A program made the position numbers and the translations under genes. The notes under the pieces are model-generated. The model had not been told where the DNA came from and did no database searches. It saw only the letters and a list, made by a program, of their open reading frames with translations. From Corynebacterium lactis RW2-5 (lineage in GTDB: Bacteria > Actinomycetota > Actinomycetes > Mycobacteriales > Mycobacteriaceae), in contig NZ_CP006841.1 of NCBI RefSeq assembly GCF_001274895.1, positions 186,001 to 250,000 on the forward strand: a stretch of DNA of 64,000 nt. The letters run 5' to 3'. Shown piece after piece: positions 26,863 to 36,440 of this stretch (its first letter is position 1; every line of letters starts with the position of its first letter).

Positions 26863-28692
26863 GTGAACAAGTTCTCTCGTACCGCTCGCTCGGTAACATT
26901 CGCCGCCATTGTCGGACTTTCGCTGGGTATTTCTGCTCCTGGCGCTTTCGCGCAGGATGCTGTCGAAGCACAGACTGGTAACGTGGCTCTAGCTAATGCT
27001 GCTTCCCTGATTAACAAGGACCAGAAGGCGACGCTGACCATCCATAAGTTCGGTGATCCGACTGAATTGGGTGAGCGTACCGGTGAAGCTAAGGATCGCG
27101 AAAAAGCTGGAAATGGCACTGCCCTGAATGAAGTTGGTTTCACAATCTACAAGGTGCTGAAGACCGCAGACGGTAAAACCGCGATCAACCTGAACACCAA
27201 CGAGGGGCTCGCAGCTGCCGCCGGTATCAAGGCTGGCGACTACGCCAAATTTGTCGATGCTAAGGGCAACGTCACTGAAGCTGGTAAGGAAATCATTGAG
27301 AAGAAGGGGGAAGAGCAGAAGACTGCGAACGCTGAGGGCAAAGACGGTGTAACAACCTTCGAAATCGGTACTGACCATGCGCCGTACCTCGTCGTTGAGA
27401 CTAGCCCTAAGGAAGGGTACACCCCGGCCAATCCGTTCATCGCCTTCGTCCCAATGACCAAGGCTAACGCTGGTGAGAACCAGGGCACCGAGTGGAACTA
27501 CGATGTCCACGCAGTTCCGAAGAACTACAAGAAGACTCCGCCGCAGAAGACCGTCACCGACCAGGATGAAAACGGCAAGCTCGCGCAGGCTGGCGATGTA
27601 GTTAAGTACGACATCAGCACTACCGTTCGTAACATCGAAGCAGGCAAGCGGCTGAAGTACTACTACATTTCGGATACCTTGGATGCCAAGAACTTCGATG
27701 TTATGGCTGAAACCACGAAGTTCGCTGTGTCCATTGACGGGGAGTCTGCCGCGGAAGGCGACTACACCGTCTCTAAGGACAGGGGGTCCAATGCTTTCCG
27801 CATTAACTTCACCGTTGACGGTCTGAAGAAGTTGAAGAGCGGTTCCAAGGTCAACGTTCACGTCGAGGCTGTCAAGAACTCTTCTGAAAAGGTCGCACCA
27901 AACCAGGCAATCGAGTGGGAGCCTTCCAGCCCGTCTTCGGACCAGGATGTCGATAGTGATACTCCTCCGGAGGAGCCGCAGCCAGGAGATGGTCGCCGCA
28001 CCGAGGTGGTCCAGTCTCGCTTTGGTGAACTAAAGTTCACCAAGGTTGATGCCAAGGGTGAAGCTCTTGAGGGGGCAGAATTTAAGATCTACCAGACCAA
28101 GCGCGGCGGCCGTTGTGAAGACTACTCGAAGCTGGATCTCGATAAGCACGCTTTTGAAGTCAAGGCGCAGGACGCCAATATCGACGGTGGCAAGGGGGAG
28201 CAAGAAAGCGTATTCAAGTCGACCAAGGAGGGCGGAGTGCATGTAACTGGCCTTCACGTCAACGACTTCGTAAACAACGCACCGGCCACGGACTCTTCAA
28301 TCGATGGCACCATGACTGAATACTGCCTCATTGAGACCAAGGCTCCGAAGGGTAAGGAACTGCTGTCGAAGGCGGTTGCCTTCAGGCTCGTCGCGTCTGC
28401 TGAGACGACAAAGGTTGAGGTTCCAAAGGAGGTTACGACTTGGGAGGTTCAGCCGGATGGCACTGTAACCAATGTTAAGACGGCAGAGGAAACCACGACC
28501 ATTGATGTCCCTGTCTACAAGCCAGTTACCGTCACCGTCGGTGACAAGGGCGAAGGCAAGGTCGTCAACATCGACGACACCACCCCACAGCTGCCACTGA
28601 CCGGTGGTGCTGGTGTTGGCATCCTGGCCGCGATCGGTGCTGCAATTGTCGCAGCCGGTGCTTGGTTCGCACGCCGCGGAGCTAAGAACTAA
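26863..28692 (+). CDS. SpaA-type major pilin (LPXTG shaft protein)
   Basis: 609 residues from GTG 26863. Signal peptide 1-30 ends GAFA-QD. The pilin motif reads WNYDVHAVPKN with cross-linking Lys220, matching WxxxVxVYPKN. Two or three Ig-like CnaA/CnaB domains follow, with linkers such as EPSSPSSDQDVDSDTPPEEPQPGD, an E-box YCLIETKAPKG, and the sorting signal LPLTG at 577-581 plus a hydrophobic segment and ARRGAKN tail. Class C sortases link Lys220 of one subunit to the Thr of the next LPLTG. It is the first gene of the pilus cluster, and a 330-base gap with three hairpins separates it from the sortase gene. Confidence 0.93.
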   Translation: MNKFSRTARSVTFAAIVGLSLGISAPGAFAQDAVEAQTGNVALANAASLINKDQKATLTIHKFGDPTELGERTGEAKDREKAGNGTALNEVGFTIYKVLKTADGKTAINLNTNEGLAAAAGIKAGDYAKFVDAKGNVTEAGKEIIEKKGEEQKTANAEGKDGVTTFEIGTDHAPYLVVETSPKEGYTPANPFIAFVPMTKANAGENQGTEWNYDVHAVPKNYKKTPPQKTVTDQDENGKLAQAGDVVKYDISTTVRNIEAGKRLKYYYISDTLDAKNFDVMAETTKFAVSIDGESAAEGDYTVSKDRGSNAFRINFTVDGLKKLKSGSKVNVHVEAVKNSSEKVAPNQAIEWEPSSPSSDQDVDSDTPPEEPQPGDGRRTEVVQSRFGELKFTKVDAKGEALEGAEFKIYQTKRGGRCEDYSKLDLDKHAFEVKAQDANIDGGKGEQESVFKSTKEGGVHVTGLHVNDFVNNAPATDSSIDGTMTEYCLIETKAPKGKELLSKAVAFRLVASAETTKVEVPKEVTTWEVQPDGTVTNVKTAEETTTIDVPVYKPVTVTVGDKGEGKVVNIDDTTPQLPLTGGAGVGILAAIGAAIVAAGAWFARRGAKN

Positions 28693-28788
28693 ATCCGGGC
28701 ATGTACCCCAGGCAAGTACTTCGGCGGGCTTCCAGGTGAATGCCCCGGAAAAGTACTCCGAGTAGGTGCTTGGTAATCCTGGCGAAAC

Positions 28789-28898
28789 CCCGGTGGCCTG
28801 CAAACGGTGGCCACCGGGAAATCCTCAGGAAAACAAGCAGGGCGCGCGTTGCGTGCCCTGCTTGCACGCTCTTGCACGAAGTAAACGCCGTGCAAGAG
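28789..28898 (+). promoter_or_regulatory. Three successive hairpins between pilin and sortase genes
   Basis: Three perfect 10-bp stems stand in a row: CCCGGTGGCC / GGCCACCGGG (28789-28798, 28809-28818), CAAGCAGGGC / GCCCTGCTTG (28834-28843, 28855-28864) and CTCTTGCACG / CGTGCAAGAG (28869-28878, 28889-28898). None is followed by a clear T-run. They would protect the pilin mRNA 3' end or reduce read-through to the sortase, giving much more pilin than sortase. Confidence 0.6.
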
Positions 28899-29025
28899 TC
28901 ATAAATATTAAAACTCTCTAGGCCTAGATGGCGCGAGTCGCCGTTAAAGAGCGTCGTAAAGCGTGCGGCGTCCGTGTCATCAAGGGTCCAATTTTTCTTC
29001 ACGTGACATCTTTGGGAGCGCCGAA

Positions 29026-30129
29026 GTGGATAACTCTTTCTCTCCGGTTAAAGAGAACACTCCAGAACAACCCGCCGAACCGGCAAAGAAGAACAGCCTG
29101 GTTCTGCCGGCGATTCTGGTGATTCTCGGCATGCTTGTCATGCTGTACCCGGTTGTATCCACCGCGTGGAATAACTACGCCACCTCCAAGGCTGCGAGCG
29201 AGTACGCCAAGTTGGAAACGTCGGTGCCCCAAGAGGTCAAGAACACGCAGTGGGATCAGGCGCACGCCTACAACGAAGGTCGCCGCACTGGTCCGATTCT
29301 GGATCCATGGCTGAACAAGATCAGCCCGGAGAATCCCGAATACGCCTACTACCTCGACCAGCTCAACGCCACCGATGCGATGGCGCGCTTTATCTTCCCA
29401 AAGATCAAGGCTGACCTGCCCATTTACCACGGCACATCCGACGACACCCTGCAGAAGGGCCTCGGACACCTCTACGGTTCCGATCTTCCGGTTGGCGGTC
29501 TGGGAACGCATTCCATCATCACTGGCCACACTGGCCTGTCGAATGTGACCATGTTCGACAACCTCAAGGATGCAAAGGAAGGCGATGCCTTCTACGTTCA
29601 GGTCTCCGGCCACAAACTGAAGTATGTTGTCGACCAGATTAAGGTTGTGCTTCCGCACGAGACGGAAGACTTGAAGCCGGTCGAAGGCCAGGACTATATC
29701 ACCCTGATCACCTGCACTCCGTATGGAATCAACACCCATCGCCTGCTGGTGCGAGGTCACCAGGTGCCGCTGGATCCGTCGGAAAGCGATGTGTTTGATC
29801 AGAGTCATGCAGCCGGTTGGCAGTGGTGGATGTACGCGCTGCTCGCGGCGGTGATCGCCATTGGTGCGGGACTTGGCTACTGGATGTGGCGCCAAAAGCA
29901 ACTGCGGGATGCCCAGCTGGAAGACGCAGAGGGCGCTGACGAGGGCGTTTCGGAATACGTGGGTCGGCATTCGATGGAGGCTCGTGGGGCACGCGGTGTG
30001 CGCGGGGCTCATGAGGCGCGCGGCGAAGAAAAGTTGGACTCTGATGACGCCGAACGCGCGGAGGGCCGCTTAAGCGAAAACCGAAATGACAACAATGACA
30101 ATCGATGGTGGGAGCGTGACAATGACTAG
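29026..30129 (+). CDS. Class C pilus-specific sortase
   Basis: 367 residues from GTG 29026, with GGGAG at 29013-29017. It has an N-terminal membrane helix (~24-45), the lid region DLPIYHGTSDDTLQKGLGH, His in TGHTGLS, Cys in TLITCTPYGINTHRL and a C-terminal membrane helix (~262-285). The last ~60 residues form an unusual, highly charged cytoplasmic tail (Arg/Glu/Asp-rich, ending NRWWERDND) that the paralogue at 21612 does not have. It lies inside the pilus cluster between the major and base pilin genes, and its stop overlaps the base pilin start by 8 bases. Confidence 0.92.
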   Translation: MDNSFSPVKENTPEQPAEPAKKNSLVLPAILVILGMLVMLYPVVSTAWNNYATSKAASEYAKLETSVPQEVKNTQWDQAHAYNEGRRTGPILDPWLNKISPENPEYAYYLDQLNATDAMARFIFPKIKADLPIYHGTSDDTLQKGLGHLYGSDLPVGGLGTHSIITGHTGLSNVTMFDNLKDAKEGDAFYVQVSGHKLKYVVDQIKVVLPHETEDLKPVEGQDYITLITCTPYGINTHRLLVRGHQVPLDPSESDVFDQSHAAGWQWWMYALLAAVIAIGAGLGYWMWRQKQLRDAQLEDAEGADEGVSEYVGRHSMEARGARGVRGAHEARGEEKLDSDDAERAEGRLSENRNDNNDNRWWERDND

Positions 30130-30997
30130 CTCACAGACCGCCCGTTCGCGCCTCATCGGTAGGACCGCCGCGATCGCCGTCGCATGTGGCGCGAGCCTCA
30201 GCGTCGGCCTGGCAACGGGGCCCGGCGCAGATATGGCAGCGGCCGCACCGGTCGCAGGCCAGACTGGCGTGCCGAACATGGAACGCTCCGTCGGCACCGA
30301 TGTGCTGACCATCCAGCTCACTCAGGGAAATCCCGACGATGACGGCATGGCGCCTTCCGGCGCGATCGCAGGGGTGAAAATTCATCTGAAGCGACTGTCC
30401 GGCATTGACCCGAAGAACTCCGCCGATATGGCGCGGGTGGAAAAAGCCACCTTGGAGCAAAATCAGGGCTGGCCCACCGACGCTCACCTCTGGCAGGTCA
30501 CCGACGCTGAGGGCAAGACTCGCTTCGAAGGGCTTGCCGACGGCATCTACCTGGTAACGTCCACCGCCCCTGGCGAGGGCTACCGGGAGATCAACTCCTT
30601 CCTGGTCGCGGTGCCATTCCACACGGTGGCGACGAACTCCAATCCGGTGGCGGGTGTGATTGTGGCGAAGACGCACACTCCGGGAAAGCCCCCTGTGACA
30701 CCGCCGACGCCGCCGGACGTACCCGAGGTTCCGGGCGTTCCGCCGACGAAGCCGGGGACCCCGCCAAGCGCACCACCGAGCGTTCCGACAACGCCAAACA
30801 ATTCCGATAGCCCGCCGGTGCCGGAGCAGCCCGATCCACATGAGAAGGCTCCTTCCGAGAAAACCCCGAAAGGGCCGCTAGCCGTGACCGGTGCGCAAGT
30901 GATCGGCCTGGTCGTGGTAGCAGCGGTGTTGATTGGTGCCGGATTTGTACTAATCGCAGGCAATCGGAGAAAGCAAGAGAAAAAGGCTGGTAGCTAG
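30122..30997 (+). CDS. Minor/base pilin, SpaB/SpaE-like, with LAVTG sorting motif
   Basis: 291 residues from ATG 30122, with GTGGGAG at 30108-30114; ATG 30086 is in frame but lacks a ribosome site. Signal peptide 1-~42 (ends ADMAAAAP). One prealbumin-like pilin domain (about 55-180; GVKIHLKRLSG ... FEGLADGIYLVTS) and a Pro-rich stalk (PGKPPVTPPTPPDVPEVPG ...) lead to LAVTG at 253-257, a hydrophobic segment and NRRKQEKKAGS. Base pilins of Corynebacterium often have LAxTG instead of LPxTG, which favours transfer to the cell wall by the housekeeping sortase. The gene holds the only GCTTGCCGACG copy of the pilus cluster (30532). Confidence 0.85.
   Translation: MTSSQTARSRLIGRTAAIAVACGASLSVGLATGPGADMAAAAPVAGQTGVPNMERSVGTDVLTIQLTQGNPDDDGMAPSGAIAGVKIHLKRLSGIDPKNSADMARVEKATLEQNQGWPTDAHLWQVTDAEGKTRFEGLADGIYLVTSTAPGEGYREINSFLVAVPFHTVATNSNPVAGVIVAKTHTPGKPPVTPPTPPDVPEVPGVPPTKPGTPPSAPPSVPTTPNNSDSPPVPEQPDPHEKAPSEKTPKGPLAVTGAQVIGLVVVAAVLIGAGFVLIAGNRRKQEKKAGS
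30532..30542 (+). repeat. GCTTGCCGACG word
   Basis: In the base pilin gene, encoding GLADG; the only copy in the pilus cluster. Confidence 0.9.
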
Positions 30998-31149
30998 CTT
31001 TTCAAGAGTCTTTAAATTTTAAGGTTTCATTTTCTTAGCAATTCGCAATATGCGGCATCGCCGCAATTCGAAAATTAAAAATAGATGGGCACAATGCCGC
31101 TACAGGCTCACAGGCTTTAAGTGGCGCGAGTTAAGGGAAACGTTAAACA

Positions 31150-34100
31150 ATGAAAAGTAATGATAGGAAATACGCCGTCCGTGCTGTGATGGCATGGATA
31201 CTTTCTCTGCTGGTCGTATTGTCGAGCATGATAGCCGTGCAGAACCCGGCGTCGGCGCAGGAGCTGATAGATGTTTCCCTCGGAAACGCTACTGTAAGAA
31301 GTTTGGGAAGTAATAAGTGGTCCTTCGAAGTTGCGGCTCATGAAGATATTGAGACTTCATTTATTGAAATCCAGGTCCCGCAATCAGCAAAAGTTCCTGT
31401 CAAAAAAATCAATGCGCAGAATGTAATCAAAGTTAATGATGTAGTGAAAGCGCGCGGATCTAGTAGTGGGCCAGGTGAGTCCACGATTGATCCTATTGTG
31501 CGTGACAGGTCGGGTACGATTCCACTCAATGTCGGTGCGCCGATCAAGCTCCTCAGTGGCGATCTACTGCAAATCGTTATTGCGTTCGAAAAACGCGTTA
31601 ATATCACGGAAGCAGAAATACATGCTTTCGTTTCCCAGGTAAACCCACCTTCGGAGGATGATACGCAGGTATTATCACCACAAAGCTGGGAAGGGGCCGA
31701 CATAAATGGATCGTTTCTTGTTACAGCCGACCAAGGTAACTCTCCAACCTTAACCTTCACCCGTACTGTCGATACAGATGGCACGCTGAAAGGTTACATT
31801 GACGCAACCAGCCAATTCCAAAATGGCTACGATGTTGAAGGCGGAAAGCAATCAACACTTAAGATATACGGTCCGCAGGGCAACGTCTTGTTAACTGTTC
31901 AAAACCTTCCTGGAAGCCGAGAAGTACAGCCAATATCGAGCGTAGACCAGCCATCAAATAACTGGGGTGGTGTACGCTTCAATCTGTCAAACGAAGTTGA
32001 GATTCCAGCCGGTTCACGTATTGAGGCTACCGTCCCCTACGGCTTCCGCAACAGTACTGTGACAAGTTCGGATATTAAGTCCCCTACTGGGCCGGGAAAG
32101 CTAGCCATCAACTTTCAAAAGGCCAGCAACTTTCGGACTCCAAATCAACGCGGTCAGGTCTGTTGGCGCCTCGTTGGAGATGGCCCAGTATCTGGTTTTA
32201 AACTCGCACCTAATAGTCATGAGCAACGGAAAATTACTGGTATTAACAATGTGGTTTTGGTAGCCGACAACGGACGCGGTGTCCAAACAAGCGTTCCTGG
32301 ACCATATGAGATTGAGTACTCCCCCGCGGAACAGTCCGATTCGGCCTATGTACGTTTCCCACGAGCGATGGCAGGCGACCAAGACACTGTCATGTGTGTA
32401 CTATTTACCTACGATGCAGATAGGGACATGACCCAAAACTTGGGTGATTATTTCACCTTTGCCGCAGAACGGAACCTGTTTCCTCGAGAAACCCCACGTG
32501 TAATAAATCCTGAGCAGGGTTGGGATACTCCGACCGTTGCTAACCCGAAGCCTATTCCACGTTGCGGACAAAACATCGCTATTGTCATGGACGCGTCAAA
32601 CTCTGTAATCGTGAAAAAGGGTGTTGATGCGATGTCTGAGGCTGCCGCGAACATAGTTAAGAGCCTGACTGGCACGGCAACGTCTATTGGTGTCTACAAT
32701 TTCGGTTCCTACGGTACTCGATTTAAGGAAGCCATGGTTTCTAGTACCTCGATTCAGGATCAACGCGGTGCCAGTAAAGTGCTTGCTGCCATTAGAAAAT
32801 ACAACTCAAACATGAAGCTTCCGGGTTCCTACACCAGTGTGGGCCAAGGAGCAACAAACTGGGAAGGCGCGTTGAAGAACATTGAAGACTTCAACAAGCA
32901 GAATCCTACTTCGAAATATGATGTGGTCTACTTCCTCACCGATGGTTACCCAACCTTCAGCGACACCACACCTCGTGGTGGAGCCGACGACGCCTCTGCA
33001 GGTATGGTGCATGTCTCTGATGTTAGATACGCAAAGGAGGCAGCAGATCGTGTTAAGCAGCAAGGTACGCGTATTCAACCAGTGCTAATCAATGTTCATG
33101 AGGATTTCACGGAACCAATCGCGAAGGACTCGACGGCTGTCTTTAAAGCGAAAAGCACGTACAAGGCGGCTATCGAGGCTTACCGCCAGGCTTACGGTAG
33201 CGTGCCCGCCCATCTCTTTCTCCCCTGGGAACAATCCCAGGAGAACTCTTTTGTACGTGATGTGCTTAATAAGAAAGATGCGGATATCTACACTGTCGGG
33301 GAAAGGACACTTCTAGGTCGGGGTTTCGGCGACCCGCTCGCCTCAAAGCATGATCCGCAACCCCAACCGGATAACACCCGAGTGGAGCTGAATGAACGAG
33401 ACTGGTCCACGTGGGCTGTTGCCGAACGTGGTCCACTTCAGATGGGTGATGTCATTGCATCTGAGGGGGATTCAATATTGGCAACTACATTTGGGGATCT
33501 CAAGCGTGTGCTGGCCGAAGTCGCGCTAGCATCCTGCGCTGGCACGGTTACCTTGATGAAGAGTGTAATCGATGCTGAGGAAAAGCCAGTCCCAACCGAA
33601 AGACTGGCAGGTTGGGAATTTAAAGCCCACACCCCGGAAGGTGACTTCCTGGTTGCCCAAGATGATTCCCGAACTACGGAAATCACGGATACTACGGACG
33701 ATTCTGGTTCGTTGACCTTCCACATTAAGACTGATGACCCGAATGCGGTTCCAGCGGTTCAGATTACTGAGATAAAGCGCAACGGCTATAGTATGTTCCG
33801 GCAAAACTCTGCTAATAAAGCAGCTAATGCCCGATGCTCAATTAACTATCTTGACGGTCAACCAGCACAGGAGATTGAGGTCGCCGACGTAGGTGATGAG
33901 GAGAACCAGGACTTTCAGATTTCGGCAAAACCGGGGGCAGTCGTAATTTGCAAGGTTGTCAACCAAAAGGAACCGGAGAACGGTTTCTTCCGAGTAGACA
34001 AGGTTGATATGGAAGGCAAACCGCTACGCGGTGCACGCTTCGAACTCTGGCAGGCGAGTGACTCGGGTATTGAACCCCAAGGAGAAGCTCCGGTGTGGAA

Positions 34101-34446
34101 GACTGGAGATGAATCTAAGGTCAAGCTCGCTCCTGGAAAATACCTGCTGATAGAAACCCAGTCCCCGCAGGGATACTCGCTTCTCCCAGAAGCAATCCAG
34201 TTTGAAATTGTGGTAGAAAACGGTAAACACACAATTAAACTTTCTACTGGAGGTAGTGCGGTCTTCGTACTGAACTCTGGTCCTGATGAGACCGTGGATC
34301 GCGGATTTGGCACCTACATGCAGGTTGCAGATGTTCAAGTAGGTACGCTGCCCAAGACTGGCGGATTCGGCGTGTGGCTATGGGCACTATTCGGGCTACT
34401 TGTTGTGGGTGCAGGTGGTGTCGTCGCTCGTCGCCGCACAGCATAG
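31150..34446 (+). CDS. SpaC-like tip pilin with von Willebrand A domain
   Basis: 1098 residues. Signal peptide 1-~36 (ends PASAQE). The large N-terminal region is beta-rich and of unknown type; the vWA domain starts about 474 (CGQNIAIVMDASNS) with MIDAS Asp481-x-Ser-x-Ser and YFLTDGYP later. C-terminal CnaB-type repeats (FFRVDKVDMEGKPLRGARFEL, LLIETQSPQGYSL) lead to LPKTG at 1067-1071, a hydrophobic helix and ARRRTA. SpaC-type tip pilins mediate host-cell adhesion. The gene has visibly lower GC than the rest of the window and more A/T-ending codons, and it contains none of the 11-mers, which suggests recent acquisition. The upstream gap 30998-31149 is AT-rich. Confidence 0.9.
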   Translation: MKSNDRKYAVRAVMAWILSLLVVLSSMIAVQNPASAQELIDVSLGNATVRSLGSNKWSFEVAAHEDIETSFIEIQVPQSAKVPVKKINAQNVIKVNDVVKARGSSSGPGESTIDPIVRDRSGTIPLNVGAPIKLLSGDLLQIVIAFEKRVNITEAEIHAFVSQVNPPSEDDTQVLSPQSWEGADINGSFLVTADQGNSPTLTFTRTVDTDGTLKGYIDATSQFQNGYDVEGGKQSTLKIYGPQGNVLLTVQNLPGSREVQPISSVDQPSNNWGGVRFNLSNEVEIPAGSRIEATVPYGFRNSTVTSSDIKSPTGPGKLAINFQKASNFRTPNQRGQVCWRLVGDGPVSGFKLAPNSHEQRKITGINNVVLVADNGRGVQTSVPGPYEIEYSPAEQSDSAYVRFPRAMAGDQDTVMCVLFTYDADRDMTQNLGDYFTFAAERNLFPRETPRVINPEQGWDTPTVANPKPIPRCGQNIAIVMDASNSVIVKKGVDAMSEAAANIVKSLTGTATSIGVYNFGSYGTRFKEAMVSSTSIQDQRGASKVLAAIRKYNSNMKLPGSYTSVGQGATNWEGALKNIEDFNKQNPTSKYDVVYFLTDGYPTFSDTTPRGGADDASAGMVHVSDVRYAKEAADRVKQQGTRIQPVLINVHEDFTEPIAKDSTAVFKAKSTYKAAIEAYRQAYGSVPAHLFLPWEQSQENSFVRDVLNKKDADIYTVGERTLLGRGFGDPLASKHDPQPQPDNTRVELNERDWSTWAVAERGPLQMGDVIASEGDSILATTFGDLKRVLAEVALASCAGTVTLMKSVIDAEEKPVPTERLAGWEFKAHTPEGDFLVAQDDSRTTEITDTTDDSGSLTFHIKTDDPNAVPAVQITEIKRNGYSMFRQNSANKAANARCSINYLDGQPAQEIEVADVGDEENQDFQISAKPGAVVICKVVNQKEPENGFFRVDKVDMEGKPLRGARFELWQASDSGIEPQGEAPVWKTGDESKVKLAPGKYLLIETQSPQGYSLLPEAIQFEIVVENGKHTIKLSTGGSAVFVLNSGPDETVDRGFGTYMQVADVQVGTLPKTGGFGVWLWALFGLLVVGAGGVVARRRTA

Positions 34447-34701
34447 TTTCCCGGTCTAACTGGCTGCAGGATTGAGCTTGGAATCGCCCGAGGGCACCTG
34501 CTCAATCTGGCATCAAAAGGGGCCGCGTTCGGGGTGTACAGTTATGTGCATCTCAAACGTGGCTCCTTCTGTTTTGCTCAGTAGGCCTCGCGGTGTCGAA
34601 CCGGACTCGCCCGTGCCTACCTGTGCTGCTTCAGTGTGCCCGTGAGATCCGCTATACCTAACGTGCCTGACGTGCCGAAGTTGTTCTTAAGAAAGGAAGC
34701 C
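34447..34701. other. Gap after the pilus cluster
   Basis: The 255-base region contains an interrupted hairpin GATTGAGC / GCTCAATC (34470-34477 with 34500-34507, inner GCCC/GGGC) that may end pilus transcription, although no T-run follows. I see no gene and no convincing promoter. Confidence 0.4.
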
Positions 34702-35556
34702 TTGAAAGAAGTGAATAAGAAAGCGGTTCGCAGTCTTGCCACAGTCGCAATCCTGGGCGCAGGAATCCTAGCGACACCAGGGGTCGCATCTGCTGCCTCG
34801 GATTCGCCTGCAGTACCAGAGGTGTTGCTGGCCCCGTCGGCCCCGGTGACCGAACAGGTGACTAAAGATTCTTCAGCTCTGCCCGTCATCTGGGTCGGCG
34901 GATCCACCGATTTCCCTCAACTGAACTCTCGCGTACGGGCCTACATCGAACGCTCGGGAATGAAATTCTTTGAGTGGGATCCAATCAAGGTCACCCTGGA
35001 CGATCCAAATGTGAAGTTGTTCGACCACCTTGAAAAATACATGCCCAGCCTGGATAGCTTCGTCAAGCAAGTACTCCAGGAAACCGGCGCTCCCAAGGTC
35101 AATCTTGTGACCTACTCTCAGGGCGGAGCAATCACTGCAGGCTGGACCCGTAAGTACGACGGTGCCAAAGTCGTTGAAAAAATCGTCAACATCTCGGGCC
35201 TGGTCAACGGCAGTCCAGTCGCCGGCGTCGGCACGAAGGCTATCAGTGAAGACTGCCTCGGCTTTGGCACCTGTGTCGACTTCATTCCGGAAGGCGAATA
35301 TGTTCGCAGTATTACCGAGCAGGGCAACGCTCTACCCGGCATCGAGTACCTAAATGTGGAGTCCCGTATGGACTTGTTTGCCGCCCCATATACCAACGGC
35401 TTAATGACGGGCCCGGGAAACTACCGCAACGTCTTGACCGAAGACCTATGCCCGGGGGACGTCGGCACGCACCTCCTCCTGCCCCAGAAGCAGATTGTCC
35501 ACCAGTCGATTGTCCAGTTCTTCAGAGGACAAGAGGTCCGACCAGCCTGCCGCTAA
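34702..35556 (+). CDS. Secreted alpha/beta-hydrolase lipase/esterase
   Basis: 284 residues from TTG 34702, which has GAAAGGA at 34691-34697; GTG 34711 is the alternative. The signal peptide is MKEVNKKAVRSLATVAILGA..., cleaved near GVASA. The mature protein starts VIWVGGSTDFPQL (oxyanion strand), and the nucleophile elbow is YSQGG in LVTYSQGGAITAG, typical of actinobacterial Lipase_2-like enzymes. Asp in SRMDLFAAP and His in DVGTHLLL are likely triad members. Two Cys pairs are available for disulfides (DCLGFGTC, LCPGD ... ACR). It overlaps the convergent CPBP gene by 4 bases at the stops. It probably acts on host or sebum lipids; the substrate is untested. Confidence 0.82.
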   Translation: MKEVNKKAVRSLATVAILGAGILATPGVASAASDSPAVPEVLLAPSAPVTEQVTKDSSALPVIWVGGSTDFPQLNSRVRAYIERSGMKFFEWDPIKVTLDDPNVKLFDHLEKYMPSLDSFVKQVLQETGAPKVNLVTYSQGGAITAGWTRKYDGAKVVEKIVNISGLVNGSPVAGVGTKAISEDCLGFGTCVDFIPEGEYVRSITEQGNALPGIEYLNVESRMDLFAAPYTNGLMTGPGNYRNVLTEDLCPGDVGTHLLLPQKQIVHQSIVQFFRGQEVRPACR

Positions 35557-36398
35557 GGCAGCAAGGTAAAGCCCTCTGGCAAAAACTGCAAGACGCCCAC
35601 GCCAAAGATATCGCTCGCAGCGTGGGCGGCAATGAGCGGATAGAGATTCTTCCCGGTGCATTTCCGCCACACAAGGTAATAGATGCCGCCGACAATCAGT
35701 GCAAGGCAGGTGGCGTTAAACAATCCCATGTAGGTATGGAAAGAAAAGCGAATTACCAGGGAATACACAAAGGCTAAAGCCCGGTAGCGCGCAGAGACCG
35801 CCAGGCAAATACCGAGGAAGAAAATCTCCTCGTAGAACCCATTGAATAGGGAATAGACAACCAGGGAAGGATCCGTAATGCCCTGCAGGGGAGTGTCCCC
35901 TGCAGAGAGGGCTCCCTCTGCCTCAGCTGCGGCGGCCGCGCCATCGAAAGAAACGAGTTGCTGCAGCGCGTAGGCAACCTCATACACAATGCCGCTCGCG
36001 AGGAAAACGCCCACCGCCACAAAGGTTCCCCGCAATGACGGCGCAATAATCCACTGGCGGAAATTGAACCTCCGCAAAACCAGATAACCAATAGCAAGCA
36101 GCAGCAGGCCAGACTGGTTCAGCAGCGCCCATAGATTATCGGCGGCGGAAAAATCCTGAGCCGCCACATCAGCGGCGGCGGCACGATCCTCCGACGCAGA
36201 CTGCGAGAAGAACTCTACAGTCGAAGAATAGATGGACGAGCCCCACATAATTGCGGTCAGTGCCGCAATGTCCCACCAGCGCAAATGATTGCGATAGCCA
36301 GCGGCAGTACTGGGTACATCCTCGCTAGCTTGGCGGTAGGCCCCAGGGCGAAGAGATACAGTGGGAAAATTCTTGAGTTTGGAAAATCTAATTTTCAT
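35553..36398 (-). CDS. CPBP-family intramembrane metalloprotease
   Basis: 281 residues with about seven or eight membrane helices. The family motifs are recognisable: YEEIFFLG (normally EExxxR; the Arg is Leu here, with Arg following at the end of the helix), FSFHTYMG (FxxxH) and HAASDIFG (HxxxD). CPBP proteases (Rce1-like) process or protect membrane proteins and sometimes bacteriocins. AAGGA precedes the ATG by five bases. It is convergent and overlapping with the lipase gene. The substrate is unknown. Confidence 0.8.
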   Translation of the reverse strand: MKIRFSKLKNFPTVSLRPGAYRQASEDVPSTAAGYRNHLRWWDIAALTAIMWGSSIYSSTVEFFSQSASEDRAAAADVAAQDFSAADNLWALLNQSGLLLLAIGYLVLRRFNFRQWIIAPSLRGTFVAVGVFLASGIVYEVAYALQQLVSFDGAAAAAEAEGALSAGDTPLQGITDPSLVVYSLFNGFYEEIFFLGICLAVSARYRALAFVYSLVIRFSFHTYMGLFNATCLALIVGGIYYLVWRKCTGKNLYPLIAAHAASDIFGVGVLQFLPEGFTLLP

Positions 36399-36440
36399 AT
36401 TCCTTATAAAGCCATTCAGTGACTAAGTGCGCACCACGCC

